Positions 8,241 through 17,228 are shown, numbered from the stretch's first letter. The stretch: 64,000 bases of DNA from Bacillus thuringiensis (GCF_022095615.2 NZ_CP155559.1:1733501-1797500); one strand, 5' to 3'. The notes: generated by a model not told the origin, from the letters alone. Translations and numbers: made by a program.

Positions 8241-8771
8241 TTAAACCGATTTTAATAAAGAATAAAAATTCGTATCATATGGAATATCATCTTGATACAT
8301 ATAATTTTTTAGAACTCCTTCTTTTTCAAAACCTAATTTTAATAGAACTTTATTGGAAGCCTCATTTTCAAGAAATACAATTGCCCCGATACGCTTTAAA
8401 TGAATGGTATGGAAACCGTATGATATAACCTCAGAAACAGCTTCAGTAGCATATCCATTTCCCCAGTGTTCAGGAAGAAAGGCATAACTTATATTGGCTC
8501 GTTTATGCTCAGAAGACCAATCATGAAACCCGATTGTTCCAATGAGTTCTTTCTTGTCTTTTAATTCGATTCCCCATTTTATACCGCTTCTTGCATTGTA
8601 ACTGAGCTTAAAGTTATGAATGACTTGTTTTACTTGATCAACATCTTGTAATGGTTTTTGGCCATAATAGCGCAGTACATCAGTATTAGAAAAGCATTGT
8701 AGTATACCCGGTGCATCTTCTTCGGTAAGTTCTCGTAAAATGAGTCGGTCGGTTTTCAATATAGGAAACAT
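8241..8771 (-). CDS. RimJ/RimL-type GNAT acetyltransferase
   Basis: This 176-residue protein begins FPILKTDRLILRELTEEDA, the hallmark of the RimJ/RimL (Acetyltransf_3) subfamily. It continues with SYAFLPEHWGNGYATEAV, where the WGNGYA loop binds acetyl-CoA, and ends with NEASNKVLLKLGFEKEGVL, the typical C-terminal block. Members acetylate N-terminal amines of ribosomal proteins or small molecules such as amino acids and antibiotics; the acceptor here is unknown. The start at 8771 has GGAGTGAAAGC before it. It is divergent from the two-component system at 8914 and stands alone. Confidence 0.9.
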   Translation of the reverse strand: MFPILKTDRLILRELTEEDAPGILQCFSNTDVLRYYGQKPLQDVDQVKQVIHNFKLSYNARSGIKWGIELKDKKELIGTIGFHDWSSEHKRANISYAFLPEHWGNGYATEAVSEVISYGFHTIHLKRIGAIVFLENEASNKVLLKLGFEKEGVLKNYMYQDDIPYDTNFYSLLKSV

Positions 8772-8913
8772 GCTTTCACTCCATTTCTTCTGAAACTAGA
8801 ATGTGTTGTTATTATATAATGTAATCTGAAAATAAAGATTATTCAAGAGGGAAGTATGGTTTTGATTTGTGATAAAATTAATTGTGGAATATATTTCAAA
8901 AAGAGGTTTGTAT

Positions 8914-9612
8914 ATGGAGAAAAACTCAATTTTAATTGTAGATGATGATCAAGATATTGTTCGATTTGTTAACGCGAATTTAATGCAAGAAGGTTTTAAA
9001 GTTTTTAGTGCTCATAATGGAGAAGAGGCTTTAGAAATAATAAATAATAACAGTATTCAACTTGCTATTCTGGATATTATGATGCCACAAATGGATGGTA
9101 TAGAATTGTGTAGAAGAATTAGAGAGAAACATAGTTTACCAATTATGTTTTTAAGTGCAAAATCATCGGACTTAGATAAAGTCGTTGGATTTAGTACTGG
9201 AGCAGATGATTATATTGTGAAGCCGTTCAGTACAATTGAATTTATAGCGAGAGTGAAAGCTCAATTAAGAAGGTATACATATTTCAATCAAAATGCTGTC
9301 CAAGGAATAGAAAAGAAAATAAACATTAGAGGTCTAGAAATAGATGAAGTGTCTAGAACAGTAATGTTATATGGAGAAACCATCAATCTTACGAGAACTG
9401 AATATGATATTTTGTACTTAATGGCCGCTGCAAAGAATCGTGTATTTACTATTGAAGAAATATATGAGAGCGTTTGGAAAGAAAGGGCCTATGAAAGTAA
9501 TAATACAGTAATGGTTCATATTGCAAGATTAAGAAATAAAATTGAAGAGAATCCAAAAGAGCCGAAGTTTATTCAAAATGTTTGGGGAGTCGGATATAAA
9601 ATTGAAGATTAA
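8914..9612 (+). CDS. OmpR/PhoB-family response regulator (VanR-like)
   Basis: The protein has 232 residues from ATG 8914, chosen because AGAGG lies 7 nt upstream; a start at 8869 has no ribosome site. Receiver domain: acidic cluster D10-D12, phospho-acceptor Asp54 in LDIMMPQMDG, Lys103 in IVKPF. The C-terminal winged helix (about 135-230) shows LTRTEYDILYLMAAAKNRVFT and NTVMVHIARLRNKIE. It would be phosphorylated by the overlapping kinase at 9602 and bind direct repeats. Its likely target is the M23-domain gene downstream, whose promoter carries spaced GTCGTAA repeats. Similarity is to VanR-type regulators, but no van resistance genes are present. Confidence 0.92.
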   Translation: MEKNSILIVDDDQDIVRFVNANLMQEGFKVFSAHNGEEALEIINNNSIQLAILDIMMPQMDGIELCRRIREKHSLPIMFLSAKSSDLDKVVGFSTGADDYIVKPFSTIEFIARVKAQLRRYTYFNQNAVQGIEKKINIRGLEIDEVSRTVMLYGETINLTRTEYDILYLMAAAKNRVFTIEEIYESVWKERAYESNNTVMVHIARLRNKIEENPKEPKFIQNVWGVGYKIED

Positions 9613-10669
9613 ATCATTCCAAGGCATTAGAGCTAAGTTTTTTATCGCATTCATATGTAGCATCTTATTAGCAACTGTAAGTATAATAACGTTTCAAATA
9701 TTAATTGGAAATATATATGGTCAAGTTACCGAATTAGAGAAAAAATATTCATTTTTATATTTAATAGCTTTTTTAACTTTTACTACAATATACTTTGCAT
9801 TCATGACAAAAACAATGATGAAAAGATTATCTGAAATTAACAAGAGTGTGAAGCAAATAAGTAGTGGTAATTTTGAAATACATATACCTATTTCAAAAAA
9901 TGACGAGATTGGTGAATTAGCAGCGAATGTTAATAGAATGGCTAAAAGTTTAAAAGAGTCTATCGAAAATGAAAAAAAATCGCAGGAAATGAAAACTGAA
10001 ATGATTAGTAATATTTCTCATGACTTACGAACACCTGTAACATCTCTAATCGGTTACGCGGACCTGTTAGGAAATCAGCTTCATTCAAATAGAGAAGAAT
10101 GTGAACAGTATGTAAGTATATTAAAGCGAAAAAGTTATGAATTAAAAAATCAAGTAGATGATTTATTAGAGTATTGTCAAATAAATTATAGGGAGATTGA
10201 ATTACATAAAAGTGTAGTAAATATGAAAGCGTTCATTGAACAAATCATGATTGATTTTGTACCACAACTAGATGATGCCGATATGAGCTTTTGTATTAAT
10301 GGTGATAAGGAGTTACATGTGGAAATGGATGTAGCGCTTATGGTGAGACTATTCGAAAATGTAATTAGTAATAGTATTATGTACGGGAAAGACGGAAAGG
10401 AGATTTTTATTCAAGTTTCTAAAAGAGGTATGAATGTTGAAATAGAAATTAAAAATTTTGGACAATGCATTTCAAATGAGAGCCTTCCTTACGTTTTTAA
10501 GAAGTTTTATCGTGGTGAAAAATCACGTAGCTCTCATACGGGTGGAAAAGGAATGGGACTTGCAATTGCGAGAAGTATAGCAGAGCTTCATAAAGGGGAT
10601 ATCACTGTGTGCAGTAACGAGAAAGAAACTGTTTTCACCACCGTTTTACCGCATTATCAGGAATTGTAA
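9602..10669 (+). CDS. Sensor histidine kinase (VanS-like)
   Basis: The start is uncertain. I chose TTG 9602, which overlaps the regulator stop by 11 nt and has GGGGAG 12 nt upstream; this gives 355 residues beginning MKIKSFQGIRAKFF. There are two membrane segments (about 13-35 and 51-68) with a very short outer loop, a HAMP region (about 70-120), the HisKA motif SNISHDLRTPV with phospho-His140, and an ATPase domain with an N box (ENVISNSIMYG) and a G box (GGKGMGLAIA). The short external loop suggests sensing in or at the membrane. It pairs with the response regulator upstream. The wall-peptidase-like gene downstream suggests envelope stress as the cue; that is inference. Confidence 0.88.
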   Translation: MKIKSFQGIRAKFFIAFICSILLATVSIITFQILIGNIYGQVTELEKKYSFLYLIAFLTFTTIYFAFMTKTMMKRLSEINKSVKQISSGNFEIHIPISKNDEIGELAANVNRMAKSLKESIENEKKSQEMKTEMISNISHDLRTPVTSLIGYADLLGNQLHSNREECEQYVSILKRKSYELKNQVDDLLEYCQINYREIELHKSVVNMKAFIEQIMIDFVPQLDDADMSFCINGDKELHVEMDVALMVRLFENVISNSIMYGKDGKEIFIQVSKRGMNVEIEIKNFGQCISNESLPYVFKKFYRGEKSRSSHTGGKGMGLAIARSIAELHKGDITVCSNEKETVFTTVLPHYQEL

Positions 10670-10702
10670 GAAAGTCGTAAGTATTTCTTTTATATGTCGT
10701 AA
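10664..10702 (+). promoter_or_regulatory. Direct repeats likely bound by the upstream response regulator
   Basis: GTCGTAA occurs at 10674-10680 and 10696-10702, exactly 22 bp (two helical turns) apart, and a related TGTAAG lies at 10665. They lie between the kinase stop and the M23-domain gene, upstream of a weak TATCAT at 10714. OmpR-family regulators bind such in-phase direct repeats. Confidence 0.5.
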
Positions 10703-10752
10703 TTTTCACTTCGTATCATGTAGAACAAAGATATGAGGGTGGGGGATACAGC

Positions 10753-11694
10753 ATGTGGAAGAAATATGTATTAGTAATTTTAGTTGCGTTTTTAATTATA
10801 AGTTGGAGTGTAGTTTATTTAGCACATGGTGTTATATCAGTCATTGTTTGGTGGGGTTTACAAGCCTTTAGCTTAGTATCAATCTTTATTTTGATAGGAT
10901 CAGTATTACTATTTTTGTGGAAAGGAATTTTCAGAAATCGAATAGATAGAACAATACTCTTCATCGTTCTTTTCTCTATAATTGGAGCTTGGCCTTTAGG
11001 ATGGTTTGCTAATATAGGGGGACTTGCTTACCCAGCAGATGTACAATCTATGAGTCCTAAAGCAGTCGTTCGCTTTCCTTTGAATGAACGAACATTAGTG
11101 GGCTGGGGCGGTGATCGATTAGAAACGAACTATCATGTTATAAAACCAAATGAACGATGGGCATATGATATTCTTATTCCGCCTGCTGAAGTGAAAAGTA
11201 GTAATTTAGGGGATTATGGAATATATGGAGCGAAAGTAATGGCACCAGCTTCTGGAACAGTTGTATCTATCAATAATGATGAAATAGATGTAGTTCCAGG
11301 AGAGGATGATTTTCAGTCAATGGCGGGGAATCATATTTATTTACGACTAGATGAATCAGGGACATTTTTGATTCTTGCCCATTTAAAAAAAGGATCAATT
11401 AAAGTGAGGGAAGGACAACATGTAAATGAAGGAGAGGTTCTTGCCCAAGTCGGTAACTCTGGAAGTTCAAGTGAGCCGCATTTACATATTCATCATCAAA
11501 GGCAGGATCCATCCAAGGTGAGCATGTTTTGTTCGGAAGGATTACCACTTTACTTTCGAACTGAGAAAGGTGCGATAATGCCAGAAAGAGGTACATACAT
11601 AAGTGGTAATGAAAAAAGGTATTCCAGTTTTATTGGAATACCTTTTTCTATTATCCTACAAATGTTTGATACAGTAAGAAAATATTTAAAATGA
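10753..11694 (+). CDS. Membrane-anchored M23 (LytM-type) peptidase-domain protein
   Basis: This protein has 313 residues. Three membrane segments fill the first ~90 residues, followed by an outward-facing M23/LytM beta domain (about 155-270). The zinc-binding H-L-H appears in SSEPHLHIHH and the GYG-type core in VMAPASGTVVSI. The first metal site reads RWAYDI: the Asp is present, but the position four residues before it is Arg rather than the usual His. The start ATG 10753 follows GAGGGTGGGGG. The last ~30 codons run through a terminator-like hairpin (11612-11647) and overlap the convergent mntH stop by 44 bp, so the C terminus may be a frameshift extension. Confidence 0.8.
   Translation: MWKKYVLVILVAFLIISWSVVYLAHGVISVIVWWGLQAFSLVSIFILIGSVLLFLWKGIFRNRIDRTILFIVLFSIIGAWPLGWFANIGGLAYPADVQSMSPKAVVRFPLNERTLVGWGGDRLETNYHVIKPNERWAYDILIPPAEVKSSNLGDYGIYGAKVMAPASGTVVSINNDEIDVVPGEDDFQSMAGNHIYLRLDESGTFLILAHLKKGSIKVREGQHVNEGEVLAQVGNSGSSSEPHLHIHHQRQDPSKVSMFCSEGLPLYFRTEKGAIMPERGTYISGNEKRYSSFIGIPFSIILQMFDTVRKYLK
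11612..11647. terminator. Terminator hairpin inside the 3' end of the M23 gene
   Basis: A perfect 14-bp stem (11613-11626 with 11634-11647) has a 7-nt loop and ends in a T run. It serves the + strand gene although the annotated frame reads through it. It also lies just past the mntH stop on the other strand. Confidence 0.8.
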
Positions 11695-12946
11695 TAACAA
11701 GTGCAGCAATGATCCAAGCTATAAAGGTTGTTATGCGGTGGTTGACGAGCGCACCCATAATTTTTTTATTGCTTGTAAACATAATAAGTGGTACTAATGC
11801 AAAAGCAATACCGAATGATAAGACGACTTGGCTCATGACTAGAGCGTAAGTTGGATTTACACCTAAAGCGATAATAACTAATGGTGGAATCATTGTAATA
11901 AAGCGGCGTAAGTATAACGGAATATGCATTCGAATGAAACCTTGCATAATAATATCACCTGACATTGTACCGACAGAAGAGCTAGATAGTCCTGCTGATA
12001 AGAGCCCAATTCCAAATAAAGCAGCCGATACTGGACCGACTAAAGTACTGAACTGGTTAAAAGCAACATCAAGATCTTCAACATGCAAGCCATTTTTAAA
12101 GAATAGTGCAGCAGCAACAATTAACATACTCGCATTAATTGCTCCAGCGATAACCATTGCAATAATAATATCGATAAATTCAAAACGGAAAATCTTTTTC
12201 TTTTGTTCGTCAGTTGTACCGACCACACGGCGTTGTGTCAATGCAGAATGTAAATAGATTGCATGTGGCATAACTGTTGCACCTAATATCCCTGCTGCCA
12301 GTAATATACTGTCTACACCTTGGAATTTTGGAATGAAAAGTCCTGAAAGTAGAGGGCTTAATTCTGGCTTTGCATAAAAAACTTGAATCCCAAATGCTAT
12401 TACTACAATAAAAATCATCCCTGTAATAATAGCTTCTAGTGGACGAAATCCTCTGCGTTGAAACTCAAGAATAATAAATGATCCGACTGCTGTAATTAAA
12501 GCAGCTGGTAACATCGGAATTCCAAATAATAAATACAATCCGAGTGCTGCCCCGATAAATTCAGCTAAATCTGTAGCCATAATAACGAGTTCACCTTGAA
12601 TCCATAAGCCAATAGACACAGGTTTTGGAAAGTGTTCGCGAGCGATTTCAGGTAAATTATTTCCCGTAGCAATTCCTAATTTAGCTGATAAAGTTTGAAT
12701 TAATACTGCCATTAAGTTAGAAGCGAATATAACCCATAATAGTAAATATCCATATTGTGAACCAGCTGCGATATTTGTAGCAAAGTTACCAGGGTCAATA
12801 TAAGCAACTGACGCGATAAAAGCGGGTCCTAAAAAGGGTAACAGTCTTTTCCAACCTTTCGTTTCGCCACTTAAAGCTAAGTGTGCTGATTGAACAGTTG
12901 TACTTTGAGAAGGGACTTGTTCATCTTTTGTTATATCTTTATTCAT
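11651..12946 (-). CDS. mntH: NRAMP-family proton-coupled manganese transporter
   Basis: This 431-residue NRAMP protein has about 11 membrane segments. The metal-site motifs are intact: DPGN at 51-54 in segment 1 and VMPHAIYLHS in segment 6. The N-terminal ~30 residues are polar and cytoplasmic. It imports Mn2+ (and Fe2+) with protons across the cell membrane. The start at 12946 has AAAGGGG upstream. A consensus-like promoter (13013-12985) and a candidate MntR operator (13057-13072) lie upstream, which would switch the gene off when manganese is plentiful. It converges on the M23-domain gene with a 44-bp overlap at the 3' ends. Confidence 0.95.
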   Translation of the reverse strand: MNKDITKDEQVPSQSTTVQSAHLALSGETKGWKRLLPFLGPAFIASVAYIDPGNFATNIAAGSQYGYLLLWVIFASNLMAVLIQTLSAKLGIATGNNLPEIAREHFPKPVSIGLWIQGELVIMATDLAEFIGAALGLYLLFGIPMLPAALITAVGSFIILEFQRRGFRPLEAIITGMIFIVVIAFGIQVFYAKPELSPLLSGLFIPKFQGVDSILLAAGILGATVMPHAIYLHSALTQRRVVGTTDEQKKKIFRFEFIDIIIAMVIAGAINASMLIVAAALFFKNGLHVEDLDVAFNQFSTLVGPVSAALFGIGLLSAGLSSSSVGTMSGDIIMQGFIRMHIPLYLRRFITMIPPLVIIALGVNPTYALVMSQVVLSFGIAFALVPLIMFTSNKKIMGALVNHRITTFIAWIIAALVIILNIFLLYQTFVG

Positions 12947-12984
12947 AGTAGTTTTCCCCTTTGAAATGTTAACTTGATGAAATT

Positions 12985-13013
12985 ATTGTATTTATTCTTA
13001 CACATTATTTCAA
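12985..13013 (-). promoter_or_regulatory. Candidate sigma-A promoter for mntH
   Basis: On the minus strand, TTGAAA (13013-13008) and TACAAT (12990-12985) are 17 bp apart, ending about 39 bp before the mntH start. Confidence 0.55.
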
Positions 13014-13056
13014 TACATTTAAATGTATGAGATGATATTTTAATTTGAACATAAAT

Positions 13057-13072
13057 GTTTCCTTAGTGCAAA
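13057..13072 (-). promoter_or_regulatory. Candidate MntR operator
   Basis: The minus strand reads TTTGCACTAAGGAAAC, close to the Bacillus MntR box as I remember it (TTTGCCTTAAGGAAAC), with two differences. It lies directly after a TATAAT (13077-13072) and about 110 bp before mntH, so a second promoter there could be repressed by manganese-bound MntR. Confidence 0.6.
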
Positions 13073-13423
13073 TTATATGCCTTTATGCAATGGATGGTGT
13101 GGTGTTATAAAAAATTGGGAGTTTATGGTGTGATGACGTGGGGAAACATAATGAATTAAAGGGCTGTTTTTGAAATTTATGTGAACATAAAGCCGATAAT
13201 ATAGCATATTCATTGATGGAATTGCATTTGTATGATATATAATATATTGGGATTACAACTTAACCATAGTGTTTTGATGTGTAATCTTGTTTTTTATTTT
13301 TGTTAACTGATAGAAAATAGTATAAAGAGAAGAAAATGTGAATTCATTTTCTTATTATATATGTTTTGATATGAACGTTAACTTATACATGATTTTAAAA
13401 ATTAGATAGGTGGTAGAAATACA
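13073..13423. other. Intergenic region between mntH and trhO
   Basis: Very AT-rich with no gene I can support. It holds one inverted repeat at 13330-13353 (AAGAAAATG, centre TGAATT, CATTTTCTT), about 70 bp before trhO, which could be a regulatory hairpin in the trhO leader. Confidence 0.5.
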
Positions 13424-14383
13424 TTGGCAACTACAAAACCATATAGAGTATTACTATATTACATGTACACAACAATTGAAAACCCAGAAGAATTCGCTGC
13501 AGAGCATTTAGAATTTTGTAATTCACTTGAGTTAAAAGGAAGAATCCTTGTAGCTAAAGAAGGTATTAATGGAACTTGTTCTGGTACTGTAGAACAAACA
13601 GAGAAATACATGGAAGCAATGAACAACGATCCACGATTTGACGGTATCGTATTTAAAATAGATGAAGAAGAAGGACACGCATTCAAGAAAATGCACGTAC
13701 GTCCTCGTCCAGAGTTAGTTACACTTCGTCTAGAAGATGACATCAACCCACACGAAGTAACTGGGAAGTATTTAGAGCCAAAAGATTTTTATGAAGCAAT
13801 GAAACAAGAAGACACAGTTATCATTGATGCAAGAAATGATTATGAGTTTGATTTAGGTCACTTTAAAGGTGCGATTAAACCAGATATTGAATCATTCCGT
13901 GAATTACCAGACTGGATTAGAGAAAATAAAGAAACACTTGAAGGCAAAAAGATTTTAACGTACTGTACAGGCGGAATTCGCTGTGAGAAATTCTCTGGTT
14001 GGTTAGTTCGAGAAGGCTATGAAGATGTAAGTCAGCTTCACGGCGGAATTGTAACGTACGGAAAAGATCCAGAAGTACAAGGTGAGCTATGGGATGGACA
14101 ATGTTACGTGTTTGATGAGCGTATCGCTGTACCAGTAAACCAAAAAGAACATGTTATTGTTGGTAAAGACCACTTTACTGGTGAACCTTGTGAGCGCTAT
14201 GTAAACTGTTCAAATCCAGAATGTAACAAGAAAATTTTATGTTCTGAAGAAAACGAAGCGAAACACTTACGCGCATGTTCTCATGAATGTCGTGTAAGCC
14301 CACGTAACCGCTACGTAATACAACATGAATTAACGGAAGAGCAAGTAGCTGCTGCATTAGAGAAAATCGAAGCAGGGAAGTAA
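13424..14383 (+). CDS. trhO: tRNA uridine(34) hydroxylase, rhodanese-like (UPF0176)
   Basis: This 319-residue protein has the UPF0176/TrhO layout: an N-terminal ferredoxin-like domain (about 1-100, with [19 protein letters not shown]), a central rhodanese domain (about 125-225) with the active-site loop [11 protein letters not shown] (Cys181), and a C-terminal Cys-rich zinc-type segment ([22 protein letters not shown] and CSHECR). The family hydroxylates U34 of tRNA to 5-hydroxyuridine, the first step to 5-methoxyuridine in Bacillus. The start is TTG 13424, supported by TAGGTGG 8 nt upstream; no in-frame ATG precedes the conserved N terminus. A terminator follows at once, so it is probably monocistronic. 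Confidence 0.93.
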   Translation: MATTKPYRVLLYYMYTTIENPEEFAAEHLEFCNSLELKGRILVAKEGINGTCSGTVEQTEKYMEAMNNDPRFDGIVFKIDEEEGHAFKKMHVRPRPELVTLRLEDDINPHEVTGKYLEPKDFYEAMKQEDTVIIDARNDYEFDLGHFKGAIKPDIESFRELPDWIRENKETLEGKKILTYCTGGIRCEKFSGWLVREGYEDVSQLHGGIVTYGKDPEVQGELWDGQCYVFDERIAVPVNQKEHVIVGKDHFTGEPCERYVNCSNPECNKKILCSEENEAKHLRACSHECRVSPRNRYVIQHELTEEQVAAALEKIEAGK

Positions 14384-14400
14384 GTGGAATTCGTGTAATA

Positions 14401-14440
14401 AAAAAGGGTACTCCAAACTTTATGGTGGAGTACCTTTTTT
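14401..14440 (+). terminator. Intrinsic terminator after trhO
   Basis: The stem AAAAAGGGTACTCCA pairs with TGGAGTACCTTTTTT (one bulged G) across a ~10-nt loop. Confidence 0.85.
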
Positions 14441-14474
14441 ATATTGTCCGGTTCTGCTTTTTTGTCGTTAAGTC

Positions 14475-14585
14475 GATATATCTGGAAAATCGCCGATATA
14501 TTTTGAGCTGCGCTGATATATTTAAAAAATCGCTGATATATTTCGAGTTGCGCTGATATATTCGAAAAATCGCTGATAAAAATTT
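14475..14585. repeat. Tandem array with exact 20-bp period and 40-bp super-period
   Basis: GATATA recurs at 14475, 14495, 14515, 14535 and 14555, with a decayed copy (GATAAA) at 14575. Units alternate between an AAAAATCGCT type and a TTGAGCTGCGCT type, so the higher-order unit is 40 bp. It lies between the convergent trhO and 14633 genes and codes for nothing I recognise. Confidence 0.85.
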
Positions 14586-14632
14586 CATTTACTGAAGCGT
14601 ACCACGTATTTGTAATTTGAAAATGACCTTCG

Positions 14633-16108
14633 TTACTTCTTATCATCTTTCTCTTTCACAGCAGAAAGCACAGTTTGTTTTACCCATGCTTTTCTTCGTT
14701 TAAGTTGTAGACTCCATTGGTATAAACTTTGTGCACCTAAAATAAATGAAATGGCTATGCCGCTAATTGCTATTAAAAGAGCGAAAAATTCAAGTGGCGA
14801 CGATATTTTGTTTGAATCGGTGTTTCTTAAAAGATCAATCATTGTAAATCCTAACATTTGGCCTACTACAGAGTATAGCGTTAAAATTAATAGTAAAAGG
14901 CTATCTTTTTTAGAAGCGACGTTTTCTTGATATTTAAACAAACTATCAAGATTTTGTTTTGCATTCGAGTATAGTACCTCAATGTTAAATAGATTTCTTA
15001 AGCGGAAGAAAATATCTTCACTCTGTGATTGGGATACTAGCTCTAAAGAAAAGTAATTCGCTGTAAATGAATTGATTGAATAAATTAATTTCTCTATTTC
15101 ATTTGTATCTTGTTCAATATTAAGCTCAGCATAAGCGTTTGCCATTTTTAATAAAACAACTTTATGAAATAGATTTAATAACAAAGCGTAATAAAACTCC
15201 CCGTACATTTGACTAGCAAGTTTAGCGAATTCGTGTTCACCTTCGTTTGTTATACATGTGAAAATATGTTCTTCCATAATAAAGTAGCGATTAGGAGCCC
15301 ATCTTTGATAAGAATGTTTTATTAAATAATCTTGAATATAAGGAACATTATTTGCGCTAATATACGGCTTACCATCGTCTGTTAATCCGGAAAGACTGGA
15401 AGCTCGGTATACATCGATTACATGAAGGTCTGACTCTTTGCTTATGGATAATAAAGTTTGTACATACATTCGTTGATCTTCAAAGAAGGGGAATGTTTGG
15501 AAGTAAGAACTCCGCAATCTTTTGTTCTCAAAAAAGTCTGTTAAGCCATGAAATAAATCGCCGAATATGAGCTTCTCTACTTGTGAATATTTTTTTCCAT
15601 TACATTCAATACAGATAGTCTCGTTTGTATCATTTTTAGTTTCAAGTACACGGAAGCGGGCGGCGAATTCAATTGCTTCTGATAATGTTATGTTTGGAGC
15701 GGATTCTACTTCTGTTCGAATTGTTAAGAAGCCAAGCTCATAAGGACAAAGTGTTACGTCAATAGAATGAATCTTGAATGGAACAGAAATCAAATTTGTT
15801 GTTAAATGTCCAGTTAAGTTAAGGTCTTTAGAATAACGCTGCAATCCTTTTTGATGCTCTGAGTGAGGAAATAGAATTTTATTTGTAAATGAAAGATAGT
15901 ATGCTTCCATATTTTGATGCGAAACTTGAAACTTTCCGTAGTATGTATTTTCATTTTCAAGATGATCGAGTCGAAAAGGGCGAAAATCATTTTTCTGTAA
16001 GAAAGGGAACATATTTTGTTCATATCCAGTTTTAAAAGAAAACGGGAATATAAATTGAAATATAGCTGTTGTTACATCTTTTTCCTCGATTGTTTGTATT
16101 GCCTCCAT
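14633..16108 (-). CDS. Uncharacterised membrane protein with two C-terminal transmembrane helices
   Basis: I do not recognise this 491-residue protein. About 400 soluble residues, with mixed alpha/beta and long helical stretches, are followed by two membrane helices (about 405-430 and 440-468) separated by a short loop, then a basic tail (LKRRKAWVKQ). The layout recalls CorA/ZntB-type transporters, but the GMN/GxN signature is absent, so a transport role is not supported. No signal peptide is present. The start at 16108 has AAAGGAAAC upstream. It stands alone between convergent trhO and divergent panE-like genes, and nothing nearby hints at function. Confidence 0.75.
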   Translation of the reverse strand: MEAIQTIEEKDVTTAIFQFIFPFSFKTGYEQNMFPFLQKNDFRPFRLDHLENENTYYGKFQVSHQNMEAYYLSFTNKILFPHSEHQKGLQRYSKDLNLTGHLTTNLISVPFKIHSIDVTLCPYELGFLTIRTEVESAPNITLSEAIEFAARFRVLETKNDTNETICIECNGKKYSQVEKLIFGDLFHGLTDFFENKRLRSSYFQTFPFFEDQRMYVQTLLSISKESDLHVIDVYRASSLSGLTDDGKPYISANNVPYIQDYLIKHSYQRWAPNRYFIMEEHIFTCITNEGEHEFAKLASQMYGEFYYALLLNLFHKVVLLKMANAYAELNIEQDTNEIEKLIYSINSFTANYFSLELVSQSQSEDIFFRLRNLFNIEVLYSNAKQNLDSLFKYQENVASKKDSLLLLILTLYSVVGQMLGFTMIDLLRNTDSNKISSPLEFFALLIAISGIAISFILGAQSLYQWSLQLKRRKAWVKQTVLSAVKEKDDKK

Positions 16109-16283
16109 TTACATTGTTTCCTTTCATATATGCTATAAAAACAACATGCCCAAATTTATTTGAAAATAACCACGGTTTTACACTTGATTAAGAATGAAAA
16201 TTCAGCTTATTTAGCAGGGGACATGTATAATGTTATGTATACTAAATGTTATAAAATTGTATTTTGAAAAGGGGGATGTTTGT

Positions 16284-17228
16284 ATGCGTATTTTAGTATT
16301 AGGAGCGGGTGGCGTCGGAGGATTTTTTGGTGGCCGATTAGTCGAAAAAGGGGAAGATGTTACGTTTCTTGTTCGTAGTAAAAGAAAACAGCAATTAGAG
16401 GAAACGGGACTTGTTATTCGTAGTGTTAACGGGGATTTTTCCTTTGAACCGAAATTAATAACGAAAGAAGATAGAACTTCTCCGTTTGATGTTATTCTAT
16501 TTTCAACAAAAGCGTATCACTTAAACGAGGCAATTCAAGATTTGAAGCCGTTTGTAGGTGAAAATACTGCCATAATTCCATTGCTAAATGGTATTGCTCA
16601 TGTATCACTATTACAAAAAGAATTTGGCGTGGAGAAAGTGATTGGCGGTTTATGCTTTATCGAGACGACGTTAAACGATCAAGGAGAAATTGTACAAACT
16701 AGCGCTGCCAACAGACTTCTGTTTGGAGAAATGAATCCTCAAGATTCAGAGAGAATAAAGCATATTGCTAAAGCATTTGCAGGTACGAAATCTAGTTTTG
16801 TTTTAAGTGAAAATATTACACAAGATATGTGGCATAAATATTTATTTATTACTGTAATGTCAGGTGTGACAACATTAATGCGTGCACCAATAGGACCGAT
16901 TCGCGAAAGTGAAGGTGGACGTGATTTTATCCAAAACTTATTTGAAGAATGTGTGCAAATTATGAAATATATAGGGGCACCAGTTAAGGAAGATATTGCC
17001 CAGGAACATATGAAAACAATTGATAAAATTTCGTATGATATGAAGTCATCGATGCAGCGGGATATGGAAAAAGGTTCGTCTATTGAAGGGAAGCACTTAC
17101 AAGGATATTTACTAGATGCAGCAGAACAATTTTCTATAGAAGCGCCGTTATTGGGTGCGGTATATCAAAATTTAAAGGTGTATGAAGAAAGGACCTTTAA
17201 CAAATCAGCAATAGAATTGGATGTATGA
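16284..17228 (+). CDS. panE: 2-Dehydropantoate 2-reductase (ketopantoate reductase)
   Basis: The protein has 314 residues from ATG 16284, which follows GGGGGA by 7 nt; an upstream ATG at 16230 lacks a ribosome site. The N-terminal Rossmann motif VLGAGGVGGFFGG (5-17) binds NADPH. The central block ILFSTKAYHL contains the conserved Lys, and PLLNGI follows. The C-terminal helical domain shows SSMQRDMEKGSSIEGKHL, where the Asn/Ser/Glu-type ketopantoate site lies. It reduces 2-dehydropantoate to pantoate in pantothenate and CoA synthesis. Bacillus genomes often carry two such paralogues, so this could be the secondary copy. It is monocistronic with a strong terminator. Confidence 0.85.
   Translation: MRILVLGAGGVGGFFGGRLVEKGEDVTFLVRSKRKQQLEETGLVIRSVNGDFSFEPKLITKEDRTSPFDVILFSTKAYHLNEAIQDLKPFVGENTAIIPLLNGIAHVSLLQKEFGVEKVIGGLCFIETTLNDQGEIVQTSAANRLLFGEMNPQDSERIKHIAKAFAGTKSSFVLSENITQDMWHKYLFITVMSGVTTLMRAPIGPIRESEGGRDFIQNLFEECVQIMKYIGAPVKEDIAQEHMKTIDKISYDMKSSMQRDMEKGSSIEGKHLQGYLLDAAEQFSIEAPLLGAVYQNLKVYEERTFNKSAIELDV

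Noticed and set aside
8914..10669. A vancomycin-resistance (van) cluster
   Set aside because: Only the regulator and kinase resemble VanR/VanS; no vanH, vanA-type ligase, vanX or vanY is present.
14311..14646. Minus-strand 111-codon frame across the 20-bp repeats
   Set aside because: Its repeated amino-acid pattern comes from the tandem DNA repeat, and it overlaps trhO and the next gene; a translation artefact.
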